Source: Alphaproteobacteria bacterium
GTDB taxonomy: Bacteria > Pseudomonadota > Alphaproteobacteria > Micropepsales > Micropepsaceae
Reading direction: 5' to 3'
Assembly (NCBI GenBank): GCA_020852655.1
Contig: JADZAI010000071.1
Location: forward strand, 1-64,000
Length of the DNA: 64,000 bases
Below, piece by piece: positions 46,871 through 55,394 of this stretch. The notes under the pieces are model-generated. The model was not told where the DNA came from. It saw only the letters and a list, made by a program, of their open reading frames with translations, and searched no databases. Numbering within the stretch: the stretch's first letter is position 1; each line of letters opens with the position of its first letter. The position numbers and the translations under genes were made by a program.

Positions 46871-47902
46871 ATGGGACAATGGGGATCTCGCGTATATCCA
46901 AGGCTGAATTGGAGTGAGCTGCGGTTGCTAGCAGATCTTGCAAAGTCGAAGAAATTACCGCTCGAAACCAAATTTCCGATGGTGGCGGTTTCTTTTGCTG
47001 CCATGATCCTGGCTCAATTTTTCGATGATACATGGATCAACAAATTTATATTCCCTTCAAGTCGTGGAGAACCGTTTGCTCAAACCCCCGTTCAAGGGTC
47101 TGGACTCGATTGGCACAATTTTTCGAACAGAATAATTGATCTAGCTGAGTTGATCATGAATCTTCAATGGAAGGAAGGATTCGATTATTGTTTGACGCAA
47201 CTCTCCGGTGGCCAAATTCAAAGCACCATGGCGGAGATGGAAACAGCACAAATGCTCTGTGACAGGGGCGTTCCTTTCAAGTTCACGGCCCCACAAAAAG
47301 GAAACTCCTACGACTTTGAAGTCGAGACCGTGGATGACGAGTGGATACCCAGCGAAATAAAACTAAGGAAGATTAAATTTGAAACCTCAGGAGTCGGCGT
47401 AAGAAATTTGATCAACGATGCTCGAAAGCAGCTGCCGAAAACGAGGCCCGGGTTTGTATTTATCCGATATGACGAGGCATCGATGTGGCCTCTTAACCAA
47501 GAAAAGGCTGATAAATACACGGCAACGAAGAACGACATAGCAAGAATAGTAAAATCTTCCGGTCGAATTGCCTCTGTAAAAATATTTACGCGCATAAATA
47601 TGCGTCCCAGTCACAAAATTACATTTCGAGCATTTGTTGGGGAAGAGATTTTGAACACCAATTGTAGATTTCGCTCTCCAAATGAGTGGAGAATTTTTGA
47701 CGACAATAGGTCAAAGGAAAAATGGACATATCTCGAAGATTTTGTGCATGGGTATCCGGTGTCTGAAAGAGGTTGGAATCCTGAAACGGACGGGCCAGTC
47801 GAATTCTCAGAGGAAGAGAAGAAAATCTTTACAGATTCGGAGAGGATGAGAGAGTCCGAGGAAAAAACGCTTACAGCCCTCCAGCGGCGCCGAGACGAAT
47901 AG
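46871..47902 (+). CDS. AT-rich accessory gene with PD-(D/E)XK-like motif
   Basis: 343 residues in DNA that is clearly more AT-rich than the surroundings, with codons rare elsewhere in the window; horizontal transfer is likely. The middle segment NSYDFEVETVDDEWIPSEIK has the spacing of a PD-(D/E)XK nuclease core (Asp, then ExK followed by hydrophobic and basic residues). The N-terminus is helical and the C-terminus is charged. No known family is recognised; a nuclease or defence role is only an inference. It is flanked by 26-bp direct repeats. Confidence 0.6.
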   Translation: MGQWGSRVYPRLNWSELRLLADLAKSKKLPLETKFPMVAVSFAAMILAQFFDDTWINKFIFPSSRGEPFAQTPVQGSGLDWHNFSNRIIDLAELIMNLQWKEGFDYCLTQLSGGQIQSTMAEMETAQMLCDRGVPFKFTAPQKGNSYDFEVETVDDEWIPSEIKLRKIKFETSGVGVRNLINDARKQLPKTRPGFVFIRYDEASMWPLNQEKADKYTATKNDIARIVKSSGRIASVKIFTRINMRPSHKITFRAFVGEEILNTNCRFRSPNEWRIFDDNRSKEKWTYLEDFVHGYPVSERGWNPETDGPVEFSEEEKKIFTDSERMRESEEKTLTALQRRRDE

Positions 47903-48002
47903 GAAATCGTGCGCAAGGCTGGCGGTAGCGAACGCAGAGATGTTCTGTTGCTGTATCGCCTCTACGGCCATGCGCCCTTTTAGCTCCAGTTGCTGCACCC
48001 AC

Positions 48003-48028
48003 CCCATTAACCCTCGTTAACGGCGCCG
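48003..48028. repeat. 26-bp direct repeat, copy 2
   Basis: Identical to 46241-46266. It lies about 50 bp upstream of the transketolase start and probably represents the original site. From 47903 to 48002 I see no gene; a minus-strand frame there has no ribosome site. Confidence 0.75.
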
Positions 48029-48076
48029 TAACCAAGGCTAACGGACAGTGGCGGCCTCATTCGCCACGAGGCGTTC

Positions 48077-48967
48077 ATGTCTGTTGCCGCCGCGCGGGTG
48101 CGCGCTGAGCCTGTTCGTACGCCTGAGGTCGTGGCCCGCATCAAGGCCGTCGCGGCGCGGACGCGGCAATTGGCGATTGCGGGCATCTATCGCGCCACGT
48201 CGGGGCATCCGGGCGGGGCGATGTCGTGCGCCGATCTGCTCGCGGCGCTGTATGTGTCGGAGCTCAATATTCCGGGCGGGACAGCTGATGATCCCGCGCG
48301 CGACCGCTTCGTGCTCTCCAAAGGCCACGGCGCGCCGGCGCTCTACGCGGTGTGGGCCGCCATGGGCTACGTGCCCGACGATATCCCGCTCTCGCTCCGC
48401 CGCATGGGCTCGCGCGCACAAGGCCATCCGCATGTGCTCGACATGCCTCTCAGCGAGACCAGCACCGGTTCGCTCGGCCAGGGCTTTTCCGCCGCCATCG
48501 GCATGGCGATGGGCCTGCGCCACCAGAACATCCCGGCGCGCGTCTACACCATGCTCGGCGACGGCGAGTGCCAGGAAGGCGAGGTGTGGGAGGGCGCGAT
48601 GTGCGCCGCCCATCACGGCCTTTCCAATCTCTGCGCCATCGTCGACTACAACAAGCTCCAGTCCGACGACCGCAACGCCAATATCATGGGCCTCGAGCCC
48701 TTCGCCGCGAAATGGCGCGCCTTCGGCTGGCAGGCCGTCGAGATCGACGGTCACGACATCGGCGCCATCCTTGCCGCCTTTGCCGGCGTCGCGGCGGACA
48801 GGCCGAGTGTCGTCATCGCGCACACCGTGAAGGGCAAGGGCGTCTCCTACATGGAAGACGTTCCCCAGTGGCACGGCAGCGTGAAGATGAAGCCCGAGGA
48901 GACGCGCGCGGCGCTGCTGGAACTGGGCGCTCAGCCCGCCGAAATCGAGGAATGGATGGCCGCATGA
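48077..48967 (+). CDS. Transketolase, N-terminal subunit
   Basis: 296 residues forming the thiamine-diphosphate-binding half of a split transketolase. SGHPGGAMSCADLLAALYVS, RFVLSKGHGAPALYAVWAAM and the TPP motif GDGECQEGEVWEGAMCAAHH are intact. It transfers two-carbon ketol units between sugar phosphates. It is coupled (ATGA) to the C-terminal subunit. The location within glycan genes suggests a dedicated role in making an unusual sugar rather than the housekeeping pentose pathway. Confidence 0.87.
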   Translation: MSVAAARVRAEPVRTPEVVARIKAVAARTRQLAIAGIYRATSGHPGGAMSCADLLAALYVSELNIPGGTADDPARDRFVLSKGHGAPALYAVWAAMGYVPDDIPLSLRRMGSRAQGHPHVLDMPLSETSTGSLGQGFSAAIGMAMGLRHQNIPARVYTMLGDGECQEGEVWEGAMCAAHHGLSNLCAIVDYNKLQSDDRNANIMGLEPFAAKWRAFGWQAVEIDGHDIGAILAAFAGVAADRPSVVIAHTVKGKGVSYMEDVPQWHGSVKMKPEETRAALLELGAQPAEIEEWMAA

Positions 48968-49929
48968 GCACGCCCGCCCTCATCGGAACCTCCGGCGACT
49001 CGCTGCGCGAAGCCTTCGGCAAGGCGCTGACCGCGGCCTGCGAGACGCGCCGCAAGGTGGTGGCGCTGGATGCCGACATCGCCGGCGGCACCGGCCTGCA
49101 TCATTTCCGCAAGGCCTATCCCGACCGCTTCTTCCAGTTCGGCATCGCCGAGCAGAACATGATGGCCGTCGCCGGCGGTATGGCGGCGACGGGCCTCGTG
49201 CCCGTGGTGACGACCTTCGCCGTCTTCTGCCTGCGCGCCGTGGAACAGGCGCGCCTCTCGGTCGCCTACACGCGGCGCAACGTGAAGATCGTCGCCTCGC
49301 ATCCCGGCATCGACGTCGGCCCCGACGGCGGCTCGGCCCAGGCGCTGGAAGACCTCGCCGCCTTCCGCGCCATCCCCGGCATGACCGTCATCTCGCCCGC
49401 CGATCCGCACGAGATGGCGCTCGCCACCGAAGCGGTGCTGGATTTCGACGGCCCCGTCTACATGCGCACCGGCCGCAGCCCGGCGAAGCGCCTGTATGGC
49501 GAGGGCCATGTCTTCGAGATCGGCAAGGGCCACGTGCTGCGCGACGGCAGCGACGTCACGCTGATCGCCTGCGGCGTCGAAGTCGCCCGTGCCGCCGAAG
49601 CCGCCGCGCAGCTCGCGGCGCAGGGCATCCAGGCGCGCGTCGTCAACATGGCGACGATCAAGCCCATCGACACCGGCCTCGTCGCGCGCTGCGCCGAGGA
49701 GACCGGCGCCATCGTCACCTGCGAGGACCACAACATCCACGGCGGCCTCGGCGGCGCCGTGGCGGAGGCGATGGCCGCCTCGCGCCCCTGCCCGATCGAG
49801 TTCATCGGCGTGCGTGACGTGTTCGGCGAGTCGGGCGAGCCGGATGAGCTCGCCGAACGCTTCGGCCTGACCGCGCCGCATATCGCCGCCGCTGCCAAGC
49901 GCGCCATCGCGCGCAAGCGCCGTGGCTGA
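48964..49929 (+). CDS. Transketolase, C-terminal subunit
   Basis: 321 residues: the pyrimidine-binding domain (ALDADIAGGTGLHHFRKAYP, FFQFGIAEQNMMAVAGGMAA with the conserved catalytic Glu) and the C-terminal domain (VTLIACGVEVARAAEAAAQL, VVNMATIKPIDTGLVARCAE). Split transketolases of this kind often occur in operons for specialised sugars. Start and stop overlap the neighbouring genes on both sides. Confidence 0.87.
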   Translation: MSTPALIGTSGDSLREAFGKALTAACETRRKVVALDADIAGGTGLHHFRKAYPDRFFQFGIAEQNMMAVAGGMAATGLVPVVTTFAVFCLRAVEQARLSVAYTRRNVKIVASHPGIDVGPDGGSAQALEDLAAFRAIPGMTVISPADPHEMALATEAVLDFDGPVYMRTGRSPAKRLYGEGHVFEIGKGHVLRDGSDVTLIACGVEVARAAEAAAQLAAQGIQARVVNMATIKPIDTGLVARCAEETGAIVTCEDHNIHGGLGGAVAEAMAASRPCPIEFIGVRDVFGESGEPDELAERFGLTAPHIAAAAKRAIARKRRG

Positions 49930-50677
49930 CATCGACCTCTCCGGCCGCACGGTCCTCGTCACCGGCGGCAGCCGCGGCATCGGCCGGGCCATCGCGCTGC
50001 GCCTCGCTGAGGCCGGCGCCGCCGTCGCGATCGGCTACCGCAGCACCGCCGCGGAAGCCGCCGCCGTCGTGAAGGCGATATGCGAAGGCGGCGGCCAGGC
50101 GATCGCCTGCGCGATGGAAGTGACCGACCGCGCCGCCATTTCGGCCGCGATGGACGCGGCGGAACGCGAACTCGGACCCTTGCGCGGCCTCGTCAACAAC
50201 GCCGGCATCAACAAACCCACCGATTTCGACCAGGTCACCGACGACGACTGGGACACGATCCTCTCGGCCAACCTGAAAGGCCCGTTCGTGTGTTCGCAGC
50301 TCGCTCTGCCGCGGCTCGAAGCGGCGGGCGGCGGCGCCATCGTCCATATCGGCTCGGTCAGCGGCCAGTATGGCGGCCCGCGCACCGCGCACTACGCCGC
50401 CTCCAAGGCCGGCCTCATCTCGCTCAGCCAGGTGATCGCCCGCTTCGGCGCGCCGAAGAATATCCGCTCCAATGTCGTCGCCGCCGGTCTGATCCAGTCC
50501 GACATGGCCGCCGCCGGCCTTTCCGCTCCCGCGGTGCAGAAGGCCGCCGAAGGCATCGTCCTCAAGCGCCTCGGCACCACGGCCGAAGTCGCCGACGCCG
50601 TCGCCTATCTCCTCAGCGACGCCAGCTCCTACATCACCGCCCAGACGCTCAACGTCAACGGCGGGCTGTATTTCTGA
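49922..50677 (+). CDS. Short-chain dehydrogenase/reductase
   Basis: 251 residues from GTG 49922, overlapping the transketolase stop by 8 bp. Cofactor motif TGGSRGIGRAIALRLAEAGA, NNAGINKPTDFD, catalytic Ser in HIGSVSGQYGG, and YAASK. It is FabG-like in sequence, but the operon suggests a sugar substrate, as for the related PtmA of Campylobacter glycan clusters (analogy only). Confidence 0.83.
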   Translation: MADIDLSGRTVLVTGGSRGIGRAIALRLAEAGAAVAIGYRSTAAEAAAVVKAICEGGGQAIACAMEVTDRAAISAAMDAAERELGPLRGLVNNAGINKPTDFDQVTDDDWDTILSANLKGPFVCSQLALPRLEAAGGGAIVHIGSVSGQYGGPRTAHYAASKAGLISLSQVIARFGAPKNIRSNVVAAGLIQSDMAAAGLSAPAVQKAAEGIVLKRLGTTAEVADAVAYLLSDASSYITAQTLNVNGGLYF

Positions 50678-50698
50678 TGGGCGGCCGCAACCAAACCC

Positions 50699-50820
50699 AC
50701 CTTGCCATGGTGAGGTGCTCCCCCGGACCTGTTCCGGGGGAGCCTCGAACCACGCAGGGCAGCGGCAACAGCGTGCGTGGTTCGAGGCTCGTCGGCATTC
50801 GCCGCCGAGCACCTCACCAA
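50699..50820. repeat. Long imperfect palindromic repeat
   Basis: Nested inverted arms: TGGTGAGGTGCTC (50707-50719) with GAGCACCTCACCA (50806-50818), CCTCGAACCACGCA (50742-50755) with TGCGTGGTTCGAGG (50773-50786), and TCCCCCGGA with TCCGGGGGA between 50718 and 50740. It lies between the SDR and ATP-grasp genes. This is a REP-like folded element rather than a simple terminator. Confidence 0.65.
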
Positions 50821-50866
50821 GGCAGTATTCTTGGATGGGTGAAAGCGATAGCGCGGAGCAAGCGCC

Positions 50867-52102
50867 ATGCGCGGTAAGACCCTCCTCATCGTCTGTGGCG
50901 GCGTGGAGGCGACGCATGGCATCGCCCGCGCGAAGGAGATGGGCCTGCATGTCGTCGTCAGCGACGGCGACGCGAACGCCCCCGGCTTCGCGCTTGCCGA
51001 CGGCCGCATCGTCGCTTCGACCTATGACGCCGGCGGCACCGCCGACGCCGCCCAGCACTACAACGACACCGTCCGCCGCATCGACGGCGTCATCTGCATG
51101 GGCGCCGACGTGCCGCACACCGTCGCCGCCGTGGCGCAGCGCCTGTCCTTGCGCGGCTTGACGCCGGAGACGGCCCATCTCGCCATGGACAAGCTGGCGA
51201 TGAAGGACCGGCTGAAGGCGCAGGGCGTGCCGATCCCGTGGTATGCGCCGCTGCGCGACGCCGCAGACCTCCAGTTCGCCATGCTGGAACGCGGCCGCGA
51301 TCTCGTCGTGAAGCCGGTCGACAGCCGCGGCGGCCGCGGCGTGCAGCGCCTCAACGGCGGCCTCGACGCCGAAACCGCCTACGCCCGCGCCGGGGCGCAA
51401 TCGCCAACCGGCCGCGTGATGGTCGAAGCCTATCTCGACGGCCCGCAGATCTCGACCGAGTCCATCCTGCTCGGCGGCATCGGCTACACCCCCGGCTTCA
51501 GCGACCGCAATTACGAATATCTGGATCGCTTCGCGCCCTGGTTCATCGAAAATGGCGGCGACCTGCCCAGCCATGTCGCGCCCGCCATCCGCGCCGACGT
51601 CGAAGCCACCGTCACCGCCGCCGCCAGGGCGTTGGGGATCGCGCAGCACAACTACAAGGGCGACATGGTCGTGCATCGTGGGCGCGCTCATGTGATCGAA
51701 ATCGCGGCGCGCCTCTCCGGCGGCTATTTCTGCACGCGCGAAATTCCGCTCAACACCGGCGTCGATTTCGTCGGCGCCGTCATGCGCCTCGCGCTCGGTG
51801 AGCCCGTGACGCCCGCTGAGCTGACGCCGCGCCGCGACACGCCCATCGTCCAGCGCTATGTCTTCCCCGAACCCGGCCGCATCACCGTCATAAGCGGCAT
51901 CGACGAGGCACGCGCTGTGCCTGGCATCCTCGAAGTACTGGTGAGCAAACAGGCGGGCGACGTCATCCCCGTCGCCGAGTCGAGCGCCGCCCGCGCCGCC
52001 ATGATCCTCGCCACCGGCGCAACCGTCACCGAGGCGCGGGCCAATGCCGCGCGGGCCTGCGCCGCCATTCGCGTCGAGACGGCGCAGGCGGAAGCGGCAT
52101 GA
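50867..52102 (+). CDS. ATP-grasp ligase
   Basis: 411 residues. A Rossmann-like first domain (TLLIVCGGVEATHGIARAKE, HVVVSDGDANAPG) is followed by the ATP-grasp fold (DKLAMKDRLKAQGVPIPWYA, LVVKPVDSRGGRGVQRL, and the metal-binding HVIEIAARLSGGYF). Enzymes of this type couple a carboxylate to an amine or thiol using ATP. In a nonulosonic acid cluster it could amidate or add an amino acid to the sugar (inference). Overlaps the next gene by 4 bp. Confidence 0.8.
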   Translation: MRGKTLLIVCGGVEATHGIARAKEMGLHVVVSDGDANAPGFALADGRIVASTYDAGGTADAAQHYNDTVRRIDGVICMGADVPHTVAAVAQRLSLRGLTPETAHLAMDKLAMKDRLKAQGVPIPWYAPLRDAADLQFAMLERGRDLVVKPVDSRGGRGVQRLNGGLDAETAYARAGAQSPTGRVMVEAYLDGPQISTESILLGGIGYTPGFSDRNYEYLDRFAPWFIENGGDLPSHVAPAIRADVEATVTAAARALGIAQHNYKGDMVVHRGRAHVIEIAARLSGGYFCTREIPLNTGVDFVGAVMRLALGEPVTPAELTPRRDTPIVQRYVFPEPGRITVISGIDEARAVPGILEVLVSKQAGDVIPVAESSAARAAMILATGATVTEARANAARACAAIRVETAQAEAA

Positions 52103-54234
52103 CGCTTGTCGAGCCGATGCCGCGCCGCCCGCGCGACCGCCGGGTCGGGACGCTGACCGGCTATATCCTGCTTCATCTCAATTTGATGTTCTCCTCGATC
52201 GAGGAGGCGCAGCGGCCCGAAGTGGTCCGCCGCTGCTACGAACCGCTGCTCGATCTCGCCGAAGACGGCATCCCGGTCGCGATCGAGGCGAGCGGCCTGA
52301 CGCTGGAGATCGTGCAGGACCTCGCGCCCGGCTGGATCGCGCGGCTGAAGAAACTCATCGCCGACGGCCGCGTCGAATTCGTCGGCTCGGGCTATGCGCA
52401 GGCCATCGGCCCGCTGATGCCGTGGCCGGTGGTGGCGCGCAATCTCGCGCTCGGCCGCGCCGTCTACCGGAAATTGCTGGGCGCGAACCCGCGCATCGCC
52501 CTCGTCAACGAGCAGGCCTATTCAGCCGGGATCGTGCCGCTCTATCGCGCCGACGGCTACGACGCTGTTGTCATGGACTGGGACGACCCGGCCTCGCATC
52601 ACGCGGAGTGGAACCGCCACTGGCGCTATCATCCGCAGCGCGCCGCCGGCGTCGACGGCACGGAGATCGGCCTGCTCTGGTCGAACACGATAGCCTTCCA
52701 GAAGCTCCAGCGCCTCGCGCATGGCGACATCTCGCTCGACGACTATGCCGATTTCGTGCTGTCGCATCGCGGTCCGGTCGACCGCGTCTTCGCCATCTAC
52801 ACCAACGACGCCGAGTGCTTCGACTTCCGCCCCGGCCGCTTCGCCACCGAGACGGTGACGACACACGGCGAATGGAAGGCCATCGGCGCCGCCTTCGAGG
52901 CCCTGCGCCAGCGCGGCGTCACCCTCGCCTTCCCGTCCGATGCGCTGAAGGCGGCATCCGGCGCCAATGCCGGGCATTTGCTGGCGCTGGAAGCGCCGAA
53001 CAATCCAGTGCCGGTCAAGAAGCAGCCGAAATACAACCTCACACGCTGGGCCGCCTCGGGCCGCGACGACCTCTGGGCCAACGCGCAATGCCACCGCGCG
53101 GCGCAGCTCCTGAGCGCCGCGAACGCCGGCGACGACGCCTGGCGCACCCTCTGCCGCCTCTGGTCCAGCGACTTCCGCACCCACATCACCGAGAAGCGAT
53201 GGACGGGGTTCGTCGAGGAGCTGGCGGAATTCGTCGCACGCCTTTCTGATCCTCCCCCGCATAGCGGGGGACCGCCGAAGGCGGTGGAGGGGGCGGATGC
53301 AGCGCCCGATCTCTCCCTTTTTCGCGGTCGCGCGGCCGGGCTTGCACCACTGCGCGCTGCATCTGCCCCCTCCACCGCTGCGCGGTCCCCCTCCCCCGCT
53401 CCGCTTCGCTCCGCAGGGGAGGATCAAGCTCCCCGCATCGAGTGCGGCGAGCGGCTGATCCTTGTCGAGACCGGCGCGCTGCGCCTTGCCCTCGACAAGC
53501 GCCGCGGCCTCGCCCTCTCCGCCTTCGGCCGCCCCAACGCGCGCGCGCTCGCCGGCTTCCTGCCGCATGGGTCGGTCGACGACATCGCGCTCTCGGCCGA
53601 CTGGTACACCGGCAACACCGTCTTCGAAGGCCCGGGCGAGCCGAAGGTTACCGACCTGGAACCCTGCACACCGGAGATCGCCGTCGATCCCGGGAGCGGC
53701 GCCGTCACCATCTCCGGACAGATCAGGACGCCGCTCGGCCCGATCGACAAGACGATCCGCATCCCGCCCGACGACACGCGCATCGAAACCGAGCTGACGC
53801 TTCACTGGCCGAACTGGGGCAAGGGCTCGCTCCGCCTCGCCCATGTCACGCTCCTGCCCGGCGCCTTCGACGTCCCGGCGCTCGCCTACGCGACCCATAA
53901 TGGCGGCCGCACGCCGGAACGCTTCCCGCTCCAGAACCAGGAGGTCGATCTCGGGGCGCCCGTCTCGTTCCTGGTCTCCTGCCGCAGCGGCGTCGGGATG
54001 ACCGAGGGCTGGCTCGAACTCGGCGACGGCGCGAACGCCATCCGCCTCGAAGCCGATCTCTCCGGCGCCGCCGTCATCGGCCTCGTCGAGCACAAGATCG
54101 TCCACGGCCTCGTCTTCTGCCGGATGATGCTCTCGGCCCTCGAAATGGATGAAACCCGCCGCCCGGCAGCCACGCCGTCGGCGCCTCGCCGGCTCCGCTA
54201 CGCCCTCTCCCTGCGCCGCGTAAACGCTTGTTAA
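52099..54234 (+). CDS. Glycoside hydrolase family 57-like protein
   Basis: 711 residues. The N-terminal half (GYILLHLNLMFSSIEEAQRP, PVAIEASGLTLEIVQDLAPG, VGSGYAQAIGPLMPWPVVAR, VNEQAYSAGIVPLYRADGYD) follows the barrel pattern of GH57 enzymes, with the Glu of VNEQ as possible nucleophile. The C-terminal half is beta-rich (TLHWPNWGKGSLRLAHVTLL). Residues about 384-442 are a Pro/Ala/Ser-rich insert encoded by a palindromic repeat. The domain call is by pattern only; substrate unknown. Translationally coupled to the ATP-grasp gene. Confidence 0.6.
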   Translation: MTLVEPMPRRPRDRRVGTLTGYILLHLNLMFSSIEEAQRPEVVRRCYEPLLDLAEDGIPVAIEASGLTLEIVQDLAPGWIARLKKLIADGRVEFVGSGYAQAIGPLMPWPVVARNLALGRAVYRKLLGANPRIALVNEQAYSAGIVPLYRADGYDAVVMDWDDPASHHAEWNRHWRYHPQRAAGVDGTEIGLLWSNTIAFQKLQRLAHGDISLDDYADFVLSHRGPVDRVFAIYTNDAECFDFRPGRFATETVTTHGEWKAIGAAFEALRQRGVTLAFPSDALKAASGANAGHLLALEAPNNPVPVKKQPKYNLTRWAASGRDDLWANAQCHRAAQLLSAANAGDDAWRTLCRLWSSDFRTHITEKRWTGFVEELAEFVARLSDPPPHSGGPPKAVEGADAAPDLSLFRGRAAGLAPLRAASAPSTAARSPSPAPLRSAGEDQAPRIECGERLILVETGALRLALDKRRGLALSAFGRPNARALAGFLPHGSVDDIALSADWYTGNTVFEGPGEPKVTDLEPCTPEIAVDPGSGAVTISGQIRTPLGPIDKTIRIPPDDTRIETELTLHWPNWGKGSLRLAHVTLLPGAFDVPALAYATHNGGRTPERFPLQNQEVDLGAPVSFLVSCRSGVGMTEGWLELGDGANAIRLEADLSGAAVIGLVEHKIVHGLVFCRMMLSALEMDETRRPAATPSAPRRLRYALSLRRVNAC
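53248..53425. repeat. Palindromic element inserted in frame in the GH57-like gene
   Basis: The left arm (53248-53305, from GATCCTCCCC) and right arm (53354-53425, ending GGGGAGGATC) are complementary over most of their length, around a 48-bp centre. The element keeps the frame open and encodes a low-complexity linker. A DNA-level repeat explains this stretch better than protein selection does. Confidence 0.75.
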
Positions 54235-54287
54235 CGCTGCACCCCCACATTGGACCGGATCGCCTTACGCGACCGGCTTAGAACGCG

Positions 54288-55394
54288 ATGACCGCTGCCC
54301 GAAATCTTGCTCCCACGCCTGCCGCCGCTGCGTCCCACTCGCCCGGCTATGGCCGCCTGCTGAACTGGATCGCCCGGCGCGACTTTTCGCAGCCGATGAT
54401 CGACCTCAACGACAAGACGGTCCTCGTCACCGGCGGCACCGGCTCGTTCGGCAACGCCTTCATCCGGCAGGTCTGCGAGCAGTTCAAGCCGCGCCGCCTC
54501 ATCGTCTTCAGCCGCGACGAGCTGAAGCAGTTTGAGATGGCGCAGGTCTTCCCGCAGGAGCGCTATCCCTTCATGCGCTTCTTCATCGGCGACGTGCGTT
54601 CGCGCGACCGGCTGGAGATGGCGATGCGCGACGTCGACTATGTCGTCCACGCTGCGGCGATGAAGCAGGTGCCGATCGCCGAATATAATCCGCTGGAATG
54701 CGTCCACACCAACATCCTGGGAGCCGAGAACATCGTCCACGCGGCGCTGTCGCGGAACGTGAAGCGCGTACTGGCGCTCTCGACCGACAAGGCCGCCAAC
54801 CCGGTCAATCTCTACGGCGCGACCAAGCTCGCCTCCGACAAGATCTTCGTCGCCGCCAACCATCTCGCCGGCGCCGAGGGCACGCGCTTCTCCGTCGTGC
54901 GCTATGGCAACGTCATCGGCTCGCGCGGCTCGGTCGTGCCGATGTTCCAGAAGATGATGGCCGAAGGCGCCGCGGACCTGCCCATCACCGATCCGCGCAT
55001 GACCCGCTTCTGGATCACGCTGAGCCAGGGCGTGAATCTCGTTCTCTCCTCCATGGCGATGATGCGGGGCGGCGAAATCTACGTGCCCAAGATCGGCAGC
55101 CTGAAGATGACCGAGCTCGCCGCGACGATGGCGCCCGGCATGACCCAGCGCGTCATCGGCATCCGCCCCGGCGAGAAGCTGCACGAGGTGATGATCCCGG
55201 AAGACGTCGCGCGACAGACGGTCGAGCTGCACGACCGCTACGCGATCCTGCCTTCGTGGGGGAGCCTGCGGGCAGAATATGTCGCCGAGGGTGCCCGCGA
55301 GGTCGATGACGGCTTCTGCTATTCCAGCGACCGCAACCCCGACGCGCTCGACGCGCGCGGGCTCCAGTCGCTCCTGACGGACGCATTTGCGTGA
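54288..55394 (+). CDS. pseB: UDP-GlcNAc 4,6-dehydratase (inverting), PseB
   Basis: First step of pseudaminic acid synthesis: it dehydrates and inverts UDP-GlcNAc. An extended SDR with NAD motif VTGGTGSFGNAFIRQ, AAAMKQVPIAEYNPLECVHT, NLYGATKLASDKIF (catalytic YxxxK) and GIRPGEKLHEVMI. ATG 54396 (MIDLNDKTVLVTGG) gives the usual 332-residue protein; the frame from 54288 adds 36 residues of unclear value. It is coupled to pseC. Caulobacter FlmA is the equivalent. Confidence 0.92.
   Translation: MTAARNLAPTPAAAASHSPGYGRLLNWIARRDFSQPMIDLNDKTVLVTGGTGSFGNAFIRQVCEQFKPRRLIVFSRDELKQFEMAQVFPQERYPFMRFFIGDVRSRDRLEMAMRDVDYVVHAAAMKQVPIAEYNPLECVHTNILGAENIVHAALSRNVKRVLALSTDKAANPVNLYGATKLASDKIFVAANHLAGAEGTRFSVVRYGNVIGSRGSVVPMFQKMMAEGAADLPITDPRMTRFWITLSQGVNLVLSSMAMMRGGEIYVPKIGSLKMTELAATMAPGMTQRVIGIRPGEKLHEVMIPEDVARQTVELHDRYAILPSWGSLRAEYVAEGAREVDDGFCYSSDRNPDALDARGLQSLLTDAFA

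Noticed and set aside
47807-48007. A 66-codon minus-strand frame downstream of the AT-rich gene
   Set aside because: No ribosome site and it runs antisense into the AT-rich gene; too weak to call.
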